Origin: Gautieria morchelliformis
Taxonomy: Eukaryota > Basidiomycota > Agaricomycetes > Gomphales > Gomphaceae
Reading direction: 5' to 3'
DNA length: 64,000 nt
Assembly: GCA_015179125.1 (NCBI GenBank)
Contig: WHVA01000068.1
Span: 1-64,000 of the forward strand
In this document: positions 31,672 through 43,964 of the stretch, piece by piece
How positions within the stretch are numbered: position 1 is the first letter of the stretch
How the letters are laid out: every line of letters begins with the position of its first letter
Translations under genes and position numbers: made by a program
Notes under the pieces: generated by a model
What the model saw: only the letters and a program-made list of their open reading frames with translations
Told to the model about the DNA's origin: nothing
The model's database searches: none

Positions 31672-34600
31672 TCACCCCCCTCTAGCGTGCTGCGTCCTCG
31701 AAGCACGGGACACGAGGGATTGAAATGCCAGTGAGTGGATTCGGTGAGGGGCACCAGGGTGTGTCCTATAGAACTTGCGGAGTTTGTCCAGAGCAGAGAC
31801 ATCTTCCTCCGGGACCCACGAATTCTCCTCATACCCATACCCTTCCCATTTCACGAGGAATTGGAGTCGTCCTCACACAAACCGGCTGTCCAGGATCCAT
31901 TCCACCACATAGTGCTCTTCCCCATCTACAATTTCCGGTGGAGGTGGAGGACCTGGAATTGGGTCCTCAAGCGTAGGGAGTAACTTCACTACGTTGAAGA
32001 TGGGGTGGAGGCGGGACATGGACATCGGAAGTTGGAGGTGGTATGCATTCTGTCCGACCCTCCGCATCACTGTGAAGGGCCCAAGGTAGCGGTGGGCAAG
32101 CTTCTGCGAAGGGCGTGTGGTGCAGATGTCACTTGCATCTAGGTACACCTTGTCTCCAACTTGGTACTCTGGGGCAGGAACCCGGCATTGGTTGTAGTAC
32201 CTTGCCATGTCATCCTTGGCCTTCGCAAGGGCCGACTTGGCTTCCGAAAGGGTGGAGTCCATGCGGTCTCGGAACTCATTGACTGTCTTGAGTTGGGACT
32301 CTGCCTGGCATGGCTCGAAGCCCATCCGCGGGTGTCGTCCGGAGTCGAGCATGAAGGGGGTCTGTTGCGTGGCAGAATGTACATGGTTGTTGTATTGGAA
32401 TTCTGCGAGTGGAAGTAACTCATCCCAGTCATCCTGCCTCTCATTGACAAAGAGGTGGAGATATTGCTCCAACTCCTGATTGACCCATTCCGTCTGTCCG
32501 TCACCTTGTGGATGGTACACTGTGGTGGTAGCCAGCTTTATGCCGAGCAGACGGTAGAGCTCCCGAGTCAGTTCCGCGACAAACTGCGGACCTCGGTTGG
32601 AAATGACTTGCTTCGGGAGCCCATGCAACTTCCAGACATGGGCAAGGAACAGGCGGGCTGCTCCGAGGGCTGTGATCATCGTGTGCGTCGGAATGAAGTG
32701 GGACACCTTGCTTACCGAGTCCACGACGTTCATGATTGCGTCGTAGCCATGAGACTCTGGGAGTTCAACGATGAAGTCGATACTGATGGTGTCCCAGCGG
32801 GATTCTGGAATCGGGAGGGAACAAGTTCTCTGACGGGCGGATGTCGTTGCGCTTTGGTTCGGAGACAAAGGTCACATGTCTTCACGTACTGTCCAATGTA
32901 GCGGGACATCTGAGGCCACCAGTAGTTCCGAGCCACTAACTCCAGTGTCTTCCACCTGCTAGCATGCCCAGCGACCCGTGTGTCATGGTGCTGGGGCACA
33001 ATGCGGCGGTGGAGGTCTGCCCCACCTGGAACATAGACCTTGCCTCTGAAGTGGAGCAGCCCATCACGTTCCGACCATTCCGCTGCCCGTACAGACTGTG
33101 AGTGCCCTTTCCGATGTTCCTCCACCGCCTTCACCACCGACTCCTCCTTCTCTCCATTCCGGTACTGCCTCCAGATGTCCCGGAGCATTTCCGCTTCTGC
33201 CCCAACTGCAGTCACTCCTTCTCCTTCGAGGGCACGGATTGCAAAGAGACTTGGGCGGAGCAGTGTCATATCAGCATTGTCTCCACTTCCGCTTCCATGA
33301 TCCGCACGGCGGGATAGGGCATCGGGCTTGCCCATGGTGCAGCCAGGGCGGTGGTGGAGCATGAAGTCGAACTGGGATAGGTGTAGGGACCACCGTGCTT
33401 GTCGTCGGTTCAACTTCTTAGATGTGCGGAAGTACTCGATGTTCTTGTGGTCTGTCCAGATATCAAACGGCATAGAGCACCCTCGAGGAAGTGCCGCCAC
33501 TCCTCCAGCGCTCGGATGATTGCCAGCATCTCCTTGTCGTGGATCTCATAGTTCCGCTCGACTGGACTAAGGCTTTTAGAGAAGAAGGCAATCGGATGCC
33601 ACCCCCCACCATCTTCCGATGACTGTTGTGACAAGACCGCTCCAGTAGCTGTGTCGGAAGAATCCACCTCGACTCAATAAGGGTGAGAGTCGTCGGGAAA
33701 GATCAGGACCGGGGCAGAAGTGATCAGCTCCTTGAGTTTGTCAAAGGAGGCCTGTTACGGCTCTCCCCACCGCCATCCAACCTCCTTCTTGGTGAGGTCA
33801 AAGAGGGCATGGGCGTGGCGGGAGAAGTCCTTGATGAACCGCCGGTAGAAATTGACAAACCCAATGAAGGACTGGACCTCCTTCTTGTTCAGTGGCACGG
33901 GCCAATCCGATACACCGGAAACTTTGACCGGGTCCATTTCCACCTTTCCCTCCGACACAATCACCCCAAGATACTCTATCCGCGTCCGCTCAAATTCACA
34001 CTTTTCCGGCTTGAGACACAGGGTGTACTCCCAGAGCCGTTCCAGCACTCTCCACACAACCTCCTGATGTTCCGACATTGTTTTTGTGAAGATGAGGATG
34101 TCATTGAGGTAGATGCAGACAACCCCTTCTGCTATCATGTCATGGAAGATGTCATTCATCATCGTCTGGAACGTGGCAGGACTGTTGGTGAGGCCAAAGA
34201 ACATGACCTGTGGCTCAAAGAGTCCTTGGTTGGTGCGGAATGCGGCCTTCCACTCGTCTCCCTCCCGGATCCGAACATTATTGAAGCCCCAGCAGACATC
34301 CAGCTTAGTGAAGTACCTTGCCCCGCGGAGTTGTGTGATCAGTTCGGAAATGAGTGGAATGGGGTACCGGTTCTTGATTGTGATCGCATTCAAGGCCCGG
34401 TAAATCCTGCACAAGTCTGAGCGAGCCGTCCTTCTTCTTGATGAAGAACACCGGAGATGCCATGGGTGACTTGGAGGGGTGGACCCTCCCTGTATGGAGG
34501 TTTTCCGCAAGGAATGCATTGAGCTCTACCTGCTCCTTGGGTGACAGCGGGTAGACCTTGCAGTTGGTGGGCTTTGACCCAGGCTCCAACTCGATGGCAT

Positions 34601-35921
34601 AGTCCCACAGCTTCCGTGGAGGCAGGGCATCAAACGACTCCTTGGCAAAGACGTCCTCGAACTCCCGCAGGTACTCCGGAATTTCCGCCTCCACTTTATC
34701 ATTCTTCTTGGAGGCTTCAGCAAGGCGTTGTGAAATATTTCCGGTGGCACGGATGTGTTCCGCTTCCGGTGGAAGGTTCACGTACAGCAAGCGCTCCCCT
34801 TCCGCCAGAGTGTCTTCCGGGCCAAGTTGGATGGCGTCGGAGTCGGAATTGGAATTGGAATTGGAAGTGGGATCCGGTTCAAATTCCGCTTCCGAGTCTT
34901 CTTCTGCAAGCAGTGGATGGGGGCCAGAACGACATGTCTGTATGAGCCATTCAGTCTTCCGCTGCTCCTGGCGCTCCTTCCGTGCTTCCGACCGACACAT
35001 GTGGCATTTGGCTGGGCATCGACTCATAAGTACCTTCCAAGTCTGCCAATCGATCTCTGGGTTGTGCTCCTGAAGCCAGGTGAACCCGAGGATGATGTCT
35101 TGCTTCCCCAGGCTGGTGACTGCAAAGGAAGTGTGTTCTGTGTGTCCATCGTAGCGGAGAATTGTGTCTACTATCTCTGTGATGGACCCTGCCTCATTGG
35201 GGCTTCCATCCACATTGAACACCAGGATTGCACGTTGCAACTTCCGCGTGGTCAGTCGGTTCCATTCCACATAGTCCCGGTCTATAAACTGATCAGTGGC
35301 ACCGCAATCGACAAGGGCGGGTCCAGATTTGACTTCCGCCGTATCTGTCATCTGGATCTCCACCTTAATGACTAGTGACTTGGGGCCAGGGGTGGCAGCA
35401 ACAACATAGCACTTCGGGAGGCGTCTCTCCCAAGGGCGGATGCGAGGTGGATGGGGTGTTGGATTTGGTTTTTGTGTGACTTTATCCGGTGGGTCTGTAC
35501 GAAGTGAGGGGAGTGGGGGCTTTTCATTCTCTACTTCAAGAGAGGCAAACCGGTTATGTACAGGCAGCAGGGGCACACATCTCACCCGCTGCGCGTCACA
35601 AAATCCGACGCATCTTCCACTTCCGATGCACCATGTTCCGCATTTTCGGAAGTTTCTTCCGCAGTGGGCACTCTGCTTATGTCCGCAAGTGCGAGGAACT
35701 CTGGAAGGAGCTCGAGTTTCTCCTCTGGGCTTGGGGGCACTCGCGGGCATAGTGGCCTGGTTGTCGGCATTGGAAGCAGGTGATGGTTTCATGGCCTTTT
35801 CCATGCATGCGGTCAACACCCATCGGGGCAGGGCCACTCTTCGAGGGAGGGGGGCTAGGGTTCCTAATAGGAGCAGGCGGAACAACCGTCGGAAATATTT
35901 TCCGGGTGGGAATGAATGCAC
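31672..35921 (-). pseudogene. Gypsy pol: protease, RT, RNase H, integrase, chromodomain
   Basis: Protease core LVDCGATDQFID, then RT with FTKLDVCWGFNNVRI and FGLTNSPATFQTMM and the catalytic box as YLND instead of YLDD. RNase H begins [14 protein letters not shown] (33660s), and the integrase zinc finger contains HHDTRVAGHAS and CDLCLRTKA. In the integrase core, SIDFIVELPE and HPQGDGQTEWVNQELEQY are normal, but the second catalytic Asp is Asn (ISNRGPQF). A TGA replaces an Arg codon at about 31876 just before the chromodomain (FLVKWEGYGYEENSWVPEED). Frameshifts separate RT from RNase H and RNase H from integrase. The chromodomain marks a chromovirus. The element cannot code for active proteins. 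Confidence 0.85.
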
Positions 35922-36911
35922 TTCCGGATTTTGGCACGGGTGGAGTAGGATGAGCGGAACTGCGTGTCATGTTCCGGTTTGTCTCCACGAAGGCCTCATT
36001 TGCTTCCCTGTTTCGGGACACCCTCCGCGCAGCTTGGTACCACCCTTCCGGGTCATCGAAATCTGGAGCTCCATCCCCAAGCAGCGCAACTTGGTTCTGG
36101 AGTGTCAGATCAAGCCCTCGTCGGAATTTGATGACGATCGTCTTGTTGTCGTCATACTCCGCAAGGTCAATGAGCTCCTGGAAGCGGTCGATGTAGTCAT
36201 CGACTGGATCCTTGGCCTGGTACCAGCTGGTCCCCTCGAGCTTCGTAAGGGCTGTGAGCTGCTCATTTTTCAGGCAGAACTGGTCAGAAAATGTTTTCTC
36301 AAAGGCGTGAAGTAGTTCCCCTTGCCCTTCGCTTCATGTCAGATCACCTTGTTTGCAAAATAGGCTGCACGGTCCGACTTGAAAAAGGACAATGCCCAGT
36401 GAATCCGAGCCTGGTCGTTCGGAAAGAGGTCTCCGACAATTGCAAAGTAGATGCTGCATGTGTTGAAGAACGCACATCCCTTCTCCCTATCTCTGTCAAA
36501 GTCCGCCGGAGTTGCGGGTTTGACCTTTGCCAACTTCGCGGACATCCTCTCTCCACTAGTTCCGCTTTTCCGAAATCTGGCTCATCCAGCATTGCATTTC
36601 CACCACTTTGTGGGATATCTAACTTATCCAAAATCGCTTGTAAGGCTGTTTCAATCGCGTCGGTCTTCATCCGGTTCAGCGTCAATTCCTACTCCATATT
36701 CTGAAGACGATCGTCCGGAACCATGTCAGAAGGAGAAATATGGGATGGGATTTCCAGGGTTGGGAGCTTGACGTAAGAAGAGGGGCTGTCGTATACCATG
36801 TGCGCGGAAGAGGTCGCGATCTCCAAGTTGCTGTCTCCAATTCCGAACGCACCTATGGCGAATGCAACACGCAGTACGACTGCCGGTCCTCTAGGGGAGA
36901 GACTTTTCTGC
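35677..36911 (-). pseudogene. Gypsy gag with zinc knuckle
   Basis: Contains the CCHC knuckle CFQCRQPGHYARECP near 35730-35780 and upstream gag-type text (FNTCSIYFAIVGDLFPNDQA, WALSFFKSDRAAYFA). The frame is interrupted at several points between 36020 and 36690. Confidence 0.75.
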
Positions 36912-37401
36912 TGTAAGGGCAACCCTGGCTGGTTGTGGAGATCACACTACCACACAACTGACAAGGGGAAATCCAAAGTATGTATAAATGAACCGAGTAT
37001 ACAAGAGAGGGGATTCTCACCTGACAAGGGGAAATCCAAAGAGAAAAGTCTAAGGACCCCCAATGTTGGCGAGCCCGTATTATACTACGCCGCGCAGCCA
37101 GGGACAACACTTGGCACCCGCCATCAACCCTGCATCCCCCTGACCTCCCTGACCCTTGATCGACCCTTGATGCCACCTATTACGTGAGTCGCTTGATTTC
37201 TGACACTGTTCCGAGAGCGCAAGTCGGAAATTGGAGTGGAACTGGCAAAGCCAACAGAACTGGTGGAAGGTCTCCCAGAAGCGGAATCATTTCCGAAAGC
37301 AGGGGCGGAGATGGAATCGGAACCGGAAGCGGAGTCGGAAATGGAGTTGGAACTGGGTGTGGTGTTGGAACTGGAAATGGAAAACAGGGTGTCCCCTGAC
37401 A
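36912..37401 (-). repeat. Gypsy 5' LTR
   Basis: Right-hand copy, 490 bp, about 97 percent like 31180-31671. It is the transcription-start LTR for this leftward element. Confidence 0.85.
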
Positions 37402-38008
37402 TAAGGTGTATTACTCACCCTGAGAAGCTGGAGGAAACCCTTGACTGAGTCCCACTCTGCTGGGGTAACGCTGAGCTTCATGAGCTTGATGGACTTGGCC
37501 CGATCCTTCTCTGCCTGGGCTATTTCCAGAATGAAGCGATTGACATGCTTTCAAGGTGGTTGTCATTGACATGGGTGCTTAAATAAGTAGCAATGCACAC
37601 ACCTCTTTCCTTCGATATGCATGATCAAGCATGATGTAAGTGGATGACCAGCATACCACCATATCCATTAACAGCATTTTGGGGTGTGTGACAGTATGTC
37701 ATATTTGTAACATGCGATAGATCTCCTTGTGCTTGGCTGAGGAATGTTCCTGGGAACATGCATCAACGATGATATATTTAGTCCACAATTGGTGCACTGA
37801 CCTTGACACAGAGGGCACAGACTATTGCAGTGACACTCTCATGTGATGCAGTCGCCTGCTTAGTCAGACGTAATACTATACAGTAGCCTGAGTTCAGAGG
37901 GAGAACCTTACTCACTTTTCCCTCCGCACTCAGTACAGAGAAATATAATTACTGTGTTTAACAGGTTATGGGCCCCACGCTCTAATTGAAAAAAAAAAAC
38001 CCTTAACC

Positions 38009-41000
38009 ATGTCAGATTCAGAGGCTGAGCACTGTACCAGAAGCATCAAACTCACAAGCTCGAATTACAATGTCTGGGCTGTCACACTACAGGGAAACCT
38101 CATGACCATAAATGCATGGTGGATAGTTACCGAGGACTTCAAGATGCCAACTGATGCAGTGGAAGCCTTAAAATGGTTTCTGAAAAGGGAGGAAGCCACT
38201 GGAATCCTGCTCAAATCTCTTTCACCAACACAGTACGTCCATGAGGGATGACCCAGTTGAGATGTGGAAGAAACTAAAAGCTGCACACCGATCGCAAATA
38301 GTGAACAGTTGTTTCCATGTGATGCAGAAATTGTTAAGTATATGCAAAGATGACGCTGAGTCCCTCACTGACTACATTACTTGTATCAACATGGCCACGA
38401 ACAACCTCGTAGCACTTACACCAAGCACGCTCACAGTCCAAAACATCATGGATGAAGTCGGGATTCATGCCACAATCACGGGACTCGACCAGATAGAGTA
38501 TGGAGCATTCACTTTGTCCCTCCTCTTAATCAGCACCCTCAACTGCACCACTATATCCACAGCCTTTTGCAACGAGGACCTGAAGCACCAATCATCTTCG
38601 AATTCAACAGCAACAGCCCTTTCCATAGCTTGAGGAAAGAAGCATCCTGCCCCCACCTGTACCATATGCAGGAAGTGTGGACACTCAGTGGATTGATGTT
38701 GGATTGCTCACCCAGAACTCAAGCCAATGCGAAAGGGTGACGGGAACGAGAGGGGAAAACGCACATGCCAGACAGTAGAAGATGGACAAAGCGAAGCAAT
38801 CCAAGAACTTGCTGGAAATGCAAGTTTACGCTCCTCATCCCCACTTCCTCCCAACAGCGATGCTGACTTACGCTGGAACACAGACACAGGCACCACTGGC
38901 CATATGACACCACACCGTCATTGTCTTCGAAACTATGAACTGTACCATATACCTATTTGACTCACAAACAACGACATTGTCTATTCAGTGGGGAAGGGGC
39001 AGGTCTTGTTTACTCCTATCATAAATGGGAAACTGGCACAAAATATCATCTTATCACATGTTTTACATGTACCCACACTCCAAAATAACCTACTTGTGGT
39101 TCTTTGCCTTGCCACCCATCACAATTTCACTGTCAGTATCGTAAAAGATCACATCTCGTTCATGCAAGATGGAAATTTGTGTTTTGTGCCATGGTGCAAA
39201 TGAAACAGGTTTCCTCACTGGAGACATGATCCCCATCTCAGAGCATGCTCTAATAACCTCACCACCTGCAGTTGATCGATTGATGTGGCACTGATGCCTT
39301 GCACACATCGGATCGGCACGCCTAGAGAAACTTCTTGCCAACAATATGGCCAGTGGAATAAGCATAAGCTCAGATGAAAAAATCCCACAAATCTGTGAGC
39401 CATGCATTGCCGCAAAGCAGCATCGTGATCCCTTCCCAAAACTCAGCAGCGACAGAGCTTCAAAACCACTCGATCTTATTGTCTCAGACGTGCACAGACC
39501 TCTCCCGGTCAGAACACCATCCGGACACAGGTATTGGATAACATTTACAGATGCCTGCACGAGATACAGATTCATGTACCTCTTGAAAAGCAAAGACAAA
39601 GCTTTCGAAGCTTATCGATCATATGAAGCACTGGCAGAGAACCAAAATGAACCTTAGAGTAAGGCAATTCAGAGACGACAAGGGAGGTGAATACATCGGT
39701 AGGAAATGGGATGAGCACTTCTGATACTGGGGAATAATTCATGAACATACCACAAAAGGTACACCACAACAGAATGGGATTTCCAAGAGAACCAACCGCA
39801 CTCTCATTGAAGGAACAATAGCACTATTACACCAAGCTCACCTACCAGCATCAATGTGGGGAGATGCGCTACAACTACTAGTCCAAATCATTAACGCTAC
39901 ACCAACATCCGCACTCCCAAACATGACTCCATATGAGGCCTTGCATGGTCATAAACCAGACCTCGGAATGTTGTGCACATTCGGTTGCACTGCCTATGTC
40001 CACATACAGAAAACTGAAAGGAACAGACTGCAACCCTGGTCCCATAAGTGCATCTACCTAGGCTTCGAGACCGGCTACAAGGCCTGGTGCTGCCTTGATC
40101 CCATAACAAAACGCTACATCATATCACACGACATTATCTTTAATGAATCAGAATTCCCAGGTCTCTCTACCAAGAATCCTGGCCACGATTCGCTCCTACC
40201 TGCACCTACTCCACTCACAAAGGACATCATTGCTCCACCAAGATGGCCACCTGACCACAATGATCCAGTGTAAGGACCCGGCCTTTGGCTGGTTACTTAC
40301 CGGTACAACCCTTTTTGCAAGCCTGAGCCTTGTGATACTCATGCCCGAGTACTTGTGATTCTAATCCTGCGCCCGAGCCTGAGCCCGAGCTTGAGCTCAT
40401 ATCTGACCTTGATCCCATGCCTGAATCCCCTTAGTTACTGATCCCGTTCCACCACGCATCATTCGTATATTGACTTCGCCCTGACCTTGCCCTGACCCCC
40501 TCTGAATATTCTCGCCCCTGACCCTTACCCTCGCTCGTATATAAACCCCCCTGTATGCATTCCTACTCCTCAGTCTGAAAATCAACTATCGTAACTCTTG
40601 ATCCTTAGTTAGTCTTCGCCTCTTGAGCCAAACCTCGCCTCTTATTCATTTACCTCCGAAGTTGGGACTCGTGCGTAGGGTCGGTGCAGCACATAAGCTG
40701 AAGCCAAGTCCCTCCCCGACCTCCCTATCAGAACCTCGCTCTGTAGCCTCAGACCGTATTGTAACATCCAGGCCCTGAAGGGGGTGCAGCAGCCAAAGCA
40801 TCATTCATTCCAGCCTTGGAATACATATACAATGAGTCGAACACCGCCAGAGCATATGCAATCTCACCAAATGTAACTGACATTCAACGCCACAATCAAA
40901 GATGATTGCATCCCAAAATCATTTACTGAAGTGATGCAATGTTCTGATGCACCATTGTGAAGGAACTCAACTGATGCGGAAATAGGCACTCCTGAACAAT

Positions 41001-42254
41001 GGCACTTGGGAATTAGTGCACCTACCACCTGGGGAAAAGGCCATCGGTTCACGATGGGTATTTTGAATCAAGCTAAAATTAGATAAATATAAAAGCCGCT
41101 TAGTAGCAAAGGGGTACATGCAGTGACCAGGCATTGACTATGACAAGGTATTTGCCCCAACAGTGTGATGGGTGGCCCTACGCACCATTCTAGCCCAAGG
41201 AGCACTTGGTGATGATGCCCAAATATACATGGAACAGCCAGAGGGCTACCATCAGGGGGGTGCAGACTGGGTGTGCAAACTGAAGAGGGGGCTCTATGGT
41301 TTGAAACAAAGTGGGAGGCTATGGTATGAGCAACTTGGGACAGCATTGGAAAGCATGAAATTCAAGCGCCTCCAATCCGATCCAAGCATCTATATCTGGA
41401 CAAACAATGAAATCAAGGTCATTATACCAGTATTCGTCGATGACTTAACGCTGGTATCAAATTCAAAGCCAGAACTCAACTGAGTGAAGAGTGAACTAGC
41501 CAAAATATTCAAATTAAAGGACCTAGGTGAAATAATGTCGCTGGGTGCGGAGGTCGACTACAATCGCTCACAAAGAACACTGAAACTCTCACAAAAACAA
41601 TACATTGGGGAAATCCTCAAGAGATTTCACAGGTCAGACTGCCAACCTGTGACTACACTGATGTCCCCTGGCTTGAACCTAAGTGCCGCCATGGGACCAT
41701 CAACACCAGAGGAGGTAGAAGAGATGCAGAACACACCCTACCTTAATGTGTTTGGAGTGTTGAACTACTTGGCCATCACAACCTGTCCTGATATCGTCTA
41801 TGCCATTGGATGCCTTGTGCAGTTCAATTCGAACCCAGGCCCGACTCACTGGGTGGCTGTGAAGCACCTTCTATGCTACCTGAAAGGAACCATTGATTTA
41901 GCACTCACGTTCACACCAAATAACTAAACTGAAGCATTCCAAACACGGACTGATGCTTATCACGGAGGGAACCCAGATAATGATCATTCAACCTCAGGGT
42001 TCCTCATCAAAATTGGAACTGGGGTAGTTAGCTGGGCTACCAAGTTACAGAACATCATCATGCTATCCACAACCAAAGCCGAATTTGTAGCAGCAATGTT
42101 AGCTGGAACCAAAATCATATGGTTACGCACCTTACTGGATGAACTCGGCTCAATGATCAGCAAACTGTCTCACCTCCATATTGATAACCAATCCGCCCTC
42201 TCCATTGCCAAGAATCCAGAGCACCATGGCTGGATGAAATATTTGGACCTGTGA
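38009..42254 (+). pseudogene. Copia element 1 gag-pol
   Basis: Gag begins MSDSEAEHCTRSIKLTSSNY with a frameshift near 38245. The zinc knuckle (CRKCGHSVD) is followed by a stop. Protease is WNTDTGTTGHMTP. Integrase has the finger ICEPCIAAKQHRDPF, LIVSDVHRPLPVRTPSGHRY and KGTPQQNGISKRTNRT, split by a frameshift at 39655. A solo LTR (40269-40766) cuts the region between integrase and RT. RT: QIYMEQPEGYHQGG, GLYGLKQSGRLWYEQL, VFVDDLTLVS, then an in-frame stop, and RNase H with TTKAEFVAAMLAGTK and LHIDNQSALSIAKNPEHHGW. Confidence 0.8.
40269..40766. mobile_element. Solo LTR, family 2, complete, nested in copia 1
   Basis: A 498-bp sequence from TGTAAGGACC to GTATTGTAACA with a perfect 5-bp duplication, TCCAG (40264-40268 and 40767-40771). 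It is the complete version of the truncated copy at 7649-8122 and defines the LTR ends of that family. It is a second-level insertion: hAT gene, copia 1, then this LTR. Confidence 0.9.
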
Positions 42255-43072
42255 TACTTTTGGTTACGAGAGAAAGTCACCCAGAAACTCATCCTGGTAA
42301 ATTACATACCCACAAAAGATATGCCCATGGACCTCTTAATGAAAGCACTACCCTGTGAGTCAGTTGAGCGCCATTGTCATGCCATGGGACTTTTTTAGGG
42401 CAGACTGCCAACGTCAGGGGTGTGTGTGCAGTGATGCTCTCAGGTGAATGCAGTCGCCTGCTTAGTCAGATGTAGTACTATACAGTAGCCTGAGTTAGGA
42501 GGGAGAACCTTACTCACTTTTCCCTCTGCACTCAGCACAGAGAAATATAATCACATGGACCAGAGCCACATAGTTGTGTTTCAGGGCATCAGTGTCCAGG
42601 ACATGGATGTCAGGATGTTGGGGGTTCGTAATGTGGTTAGAGTGGGTAGTGAGTATCACCTGTGTCGCCAGGTTGATGCAATGAGCAAGGCAGTTAAGTA
42701 ATCACATGTAAGGCCAGATGTTGACAAGCTCATCTATGATCACATACCAGATGTGTTGCCTTAAAGGGCAATACTTCTTTCTGGTATGCTCCTCAATACA
42801 CTGAGGCAGTTCCTCCATCATCATCGTGTTGTTGTACACATTGCCACACATTACCTATCCAATCTGAGAGATATTCAGTAGAACTAGAATAAAAACTTAA
42901 AAGCAATAAATATATACCTTATTTACTGCTCCTACACAGTCAAATACCTTAAACAGTGTTTGACCTAACCTCTTGCTGGAATGTGATGCACAAATCCTAT
43001 CAATGCATTTTGCAAAGTTAGAGTTTTACCCTTCTTCTCTACCCAGTGTGCAGTGACAGCAAAGTAGCCATC

Positions 43073-43731
43073 TGTTACGACCATGCTATTCCGACTTCCA
43101 ACACTCAGTTCTGCTTCTTTTCTGACATTCTGATACTTACAATAATCCTGCCCCTTGTTATATTCTTTCCCCATTTGATCCTATTACTTGGACCCTCCTG
43201 ACTTGACTCAGAGCACAGAAAGGCCATAAGTCCGTCCCCTCTGGAGTCCTGTTGTTCTGTCATCTCAAATATGCTTTCTGTCCCCTTGTTCTTTTGCCCA
43301 TTGTTGTTGACTCTACCCTGCACCCCCCTTGTAGTTCTTTGTTCCTGATTATTTACTTACCCCATATATCATATCCAACTTCTGCTTTCTTTGGAACATG
43401 CTTAGTAGTACAATGTTACATGTTGCCTCAGCTTTTTGTATAAAAACCCCCTCATGTATGCTCTTGAGTCTGCAATCAGATAATCACCTTTGGTACATGA
43501 TTCCCTTCACTCTATCTCCTGTTCTTAGCACAGTGAGTATTGCAAGGCCTCTGTCTCTCCACCTTCCGCCTTCTGACTTAGTTTCCAACCTTTGACTTCC
43601 TTTGATACTTACTTTGCGACCTCTGACTTCCGATCCAAAATATCTAGGACGATAGCTCATTGGGGTGTAACACATAAGTTGAAGCTACTGTCCTTTGTAG
43701 TTCTGACTTCTGGGATTCACGATATGTACCA
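43073..43731. mobile_element. Solo LTR, family 1 (copy 2), nested in hAT gene
   Basis: Matches the solo LTR at 6393-7087 (TGTTACGACC start; CCCTGCACCCCCCTTGTA; TTGTATAAAAACCCCCTCATG; CTATCTCCTGTTCTTAGC). It lies exactly between the hAT motifs CDAWQASNVNA and DGYFAVTAHW. Removal restores continuous reading. The duplication is degenerate (CCATC against GCATT). Confidence 0.75.
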
Positions 43732-43964
43732 GCATTGACATTTGATGCTTGCCATGCATCACAGGTACTAGAGATTCCACCCATGATGTTTGAACTCTCA
43801 TTCATTCAGTTAGCCATGATATTGAAGATATTTACTTACCTGACTCACCATGTGTCTATAGATCATGCAGGTGTCCTTGAAATGAACTTAATATCTCAGC
43901 CTGGGCAAGCTTATGCCTGGGGATCTTGACACCATCCTTGGCCCGAGATGCCATAGCAATCATC

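Larger units (their letters stand above)
31180..37401 (-). mobile_element. Ty3/gypsy chromovirus, full length, decayed
   Basis: LTRs at 31180-31671 and 36912-37401 (492 and 490 bp, about 97 percent identical by eye) both run TGTAAGGGCAACCC to CCCCTGACA. They are flanked by the 5-bp duplication TAAGG (31175-31179 and 37402-37406). Coding order on the minus strand is gag, protease, RT, RNase H, integrase, chromodomain, the Ty3 order. It inserted into the hAT transposase gene, probably in an intron. High LTR identity against several coding defects suggests mutation after a fairly recent insertion. The primer-binding site was not recognised. Confidence 0.9.
37826..42553 (+). mobile_element. Ty1/copia element 1, decayed
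   Basis: The 5' LTR starts TGCAGTGACACTCTCA (37826) and runs to about 37963. It is followed directly by GGTTATGGGCCCC, the same presumed primer-binding site used by copia element 2. The 3' LTR is 42427-42553, lacking about the last 14 bases. Internal coding is gag, protease, integrase, RT, RNase H, the Ty1 order. The element lies in the hAT gene between the CLAHCINLATQ and SSAKHKEIYR motifs. A clean target duplication was not found because of the altered 3' end. Confidence 0.85.
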
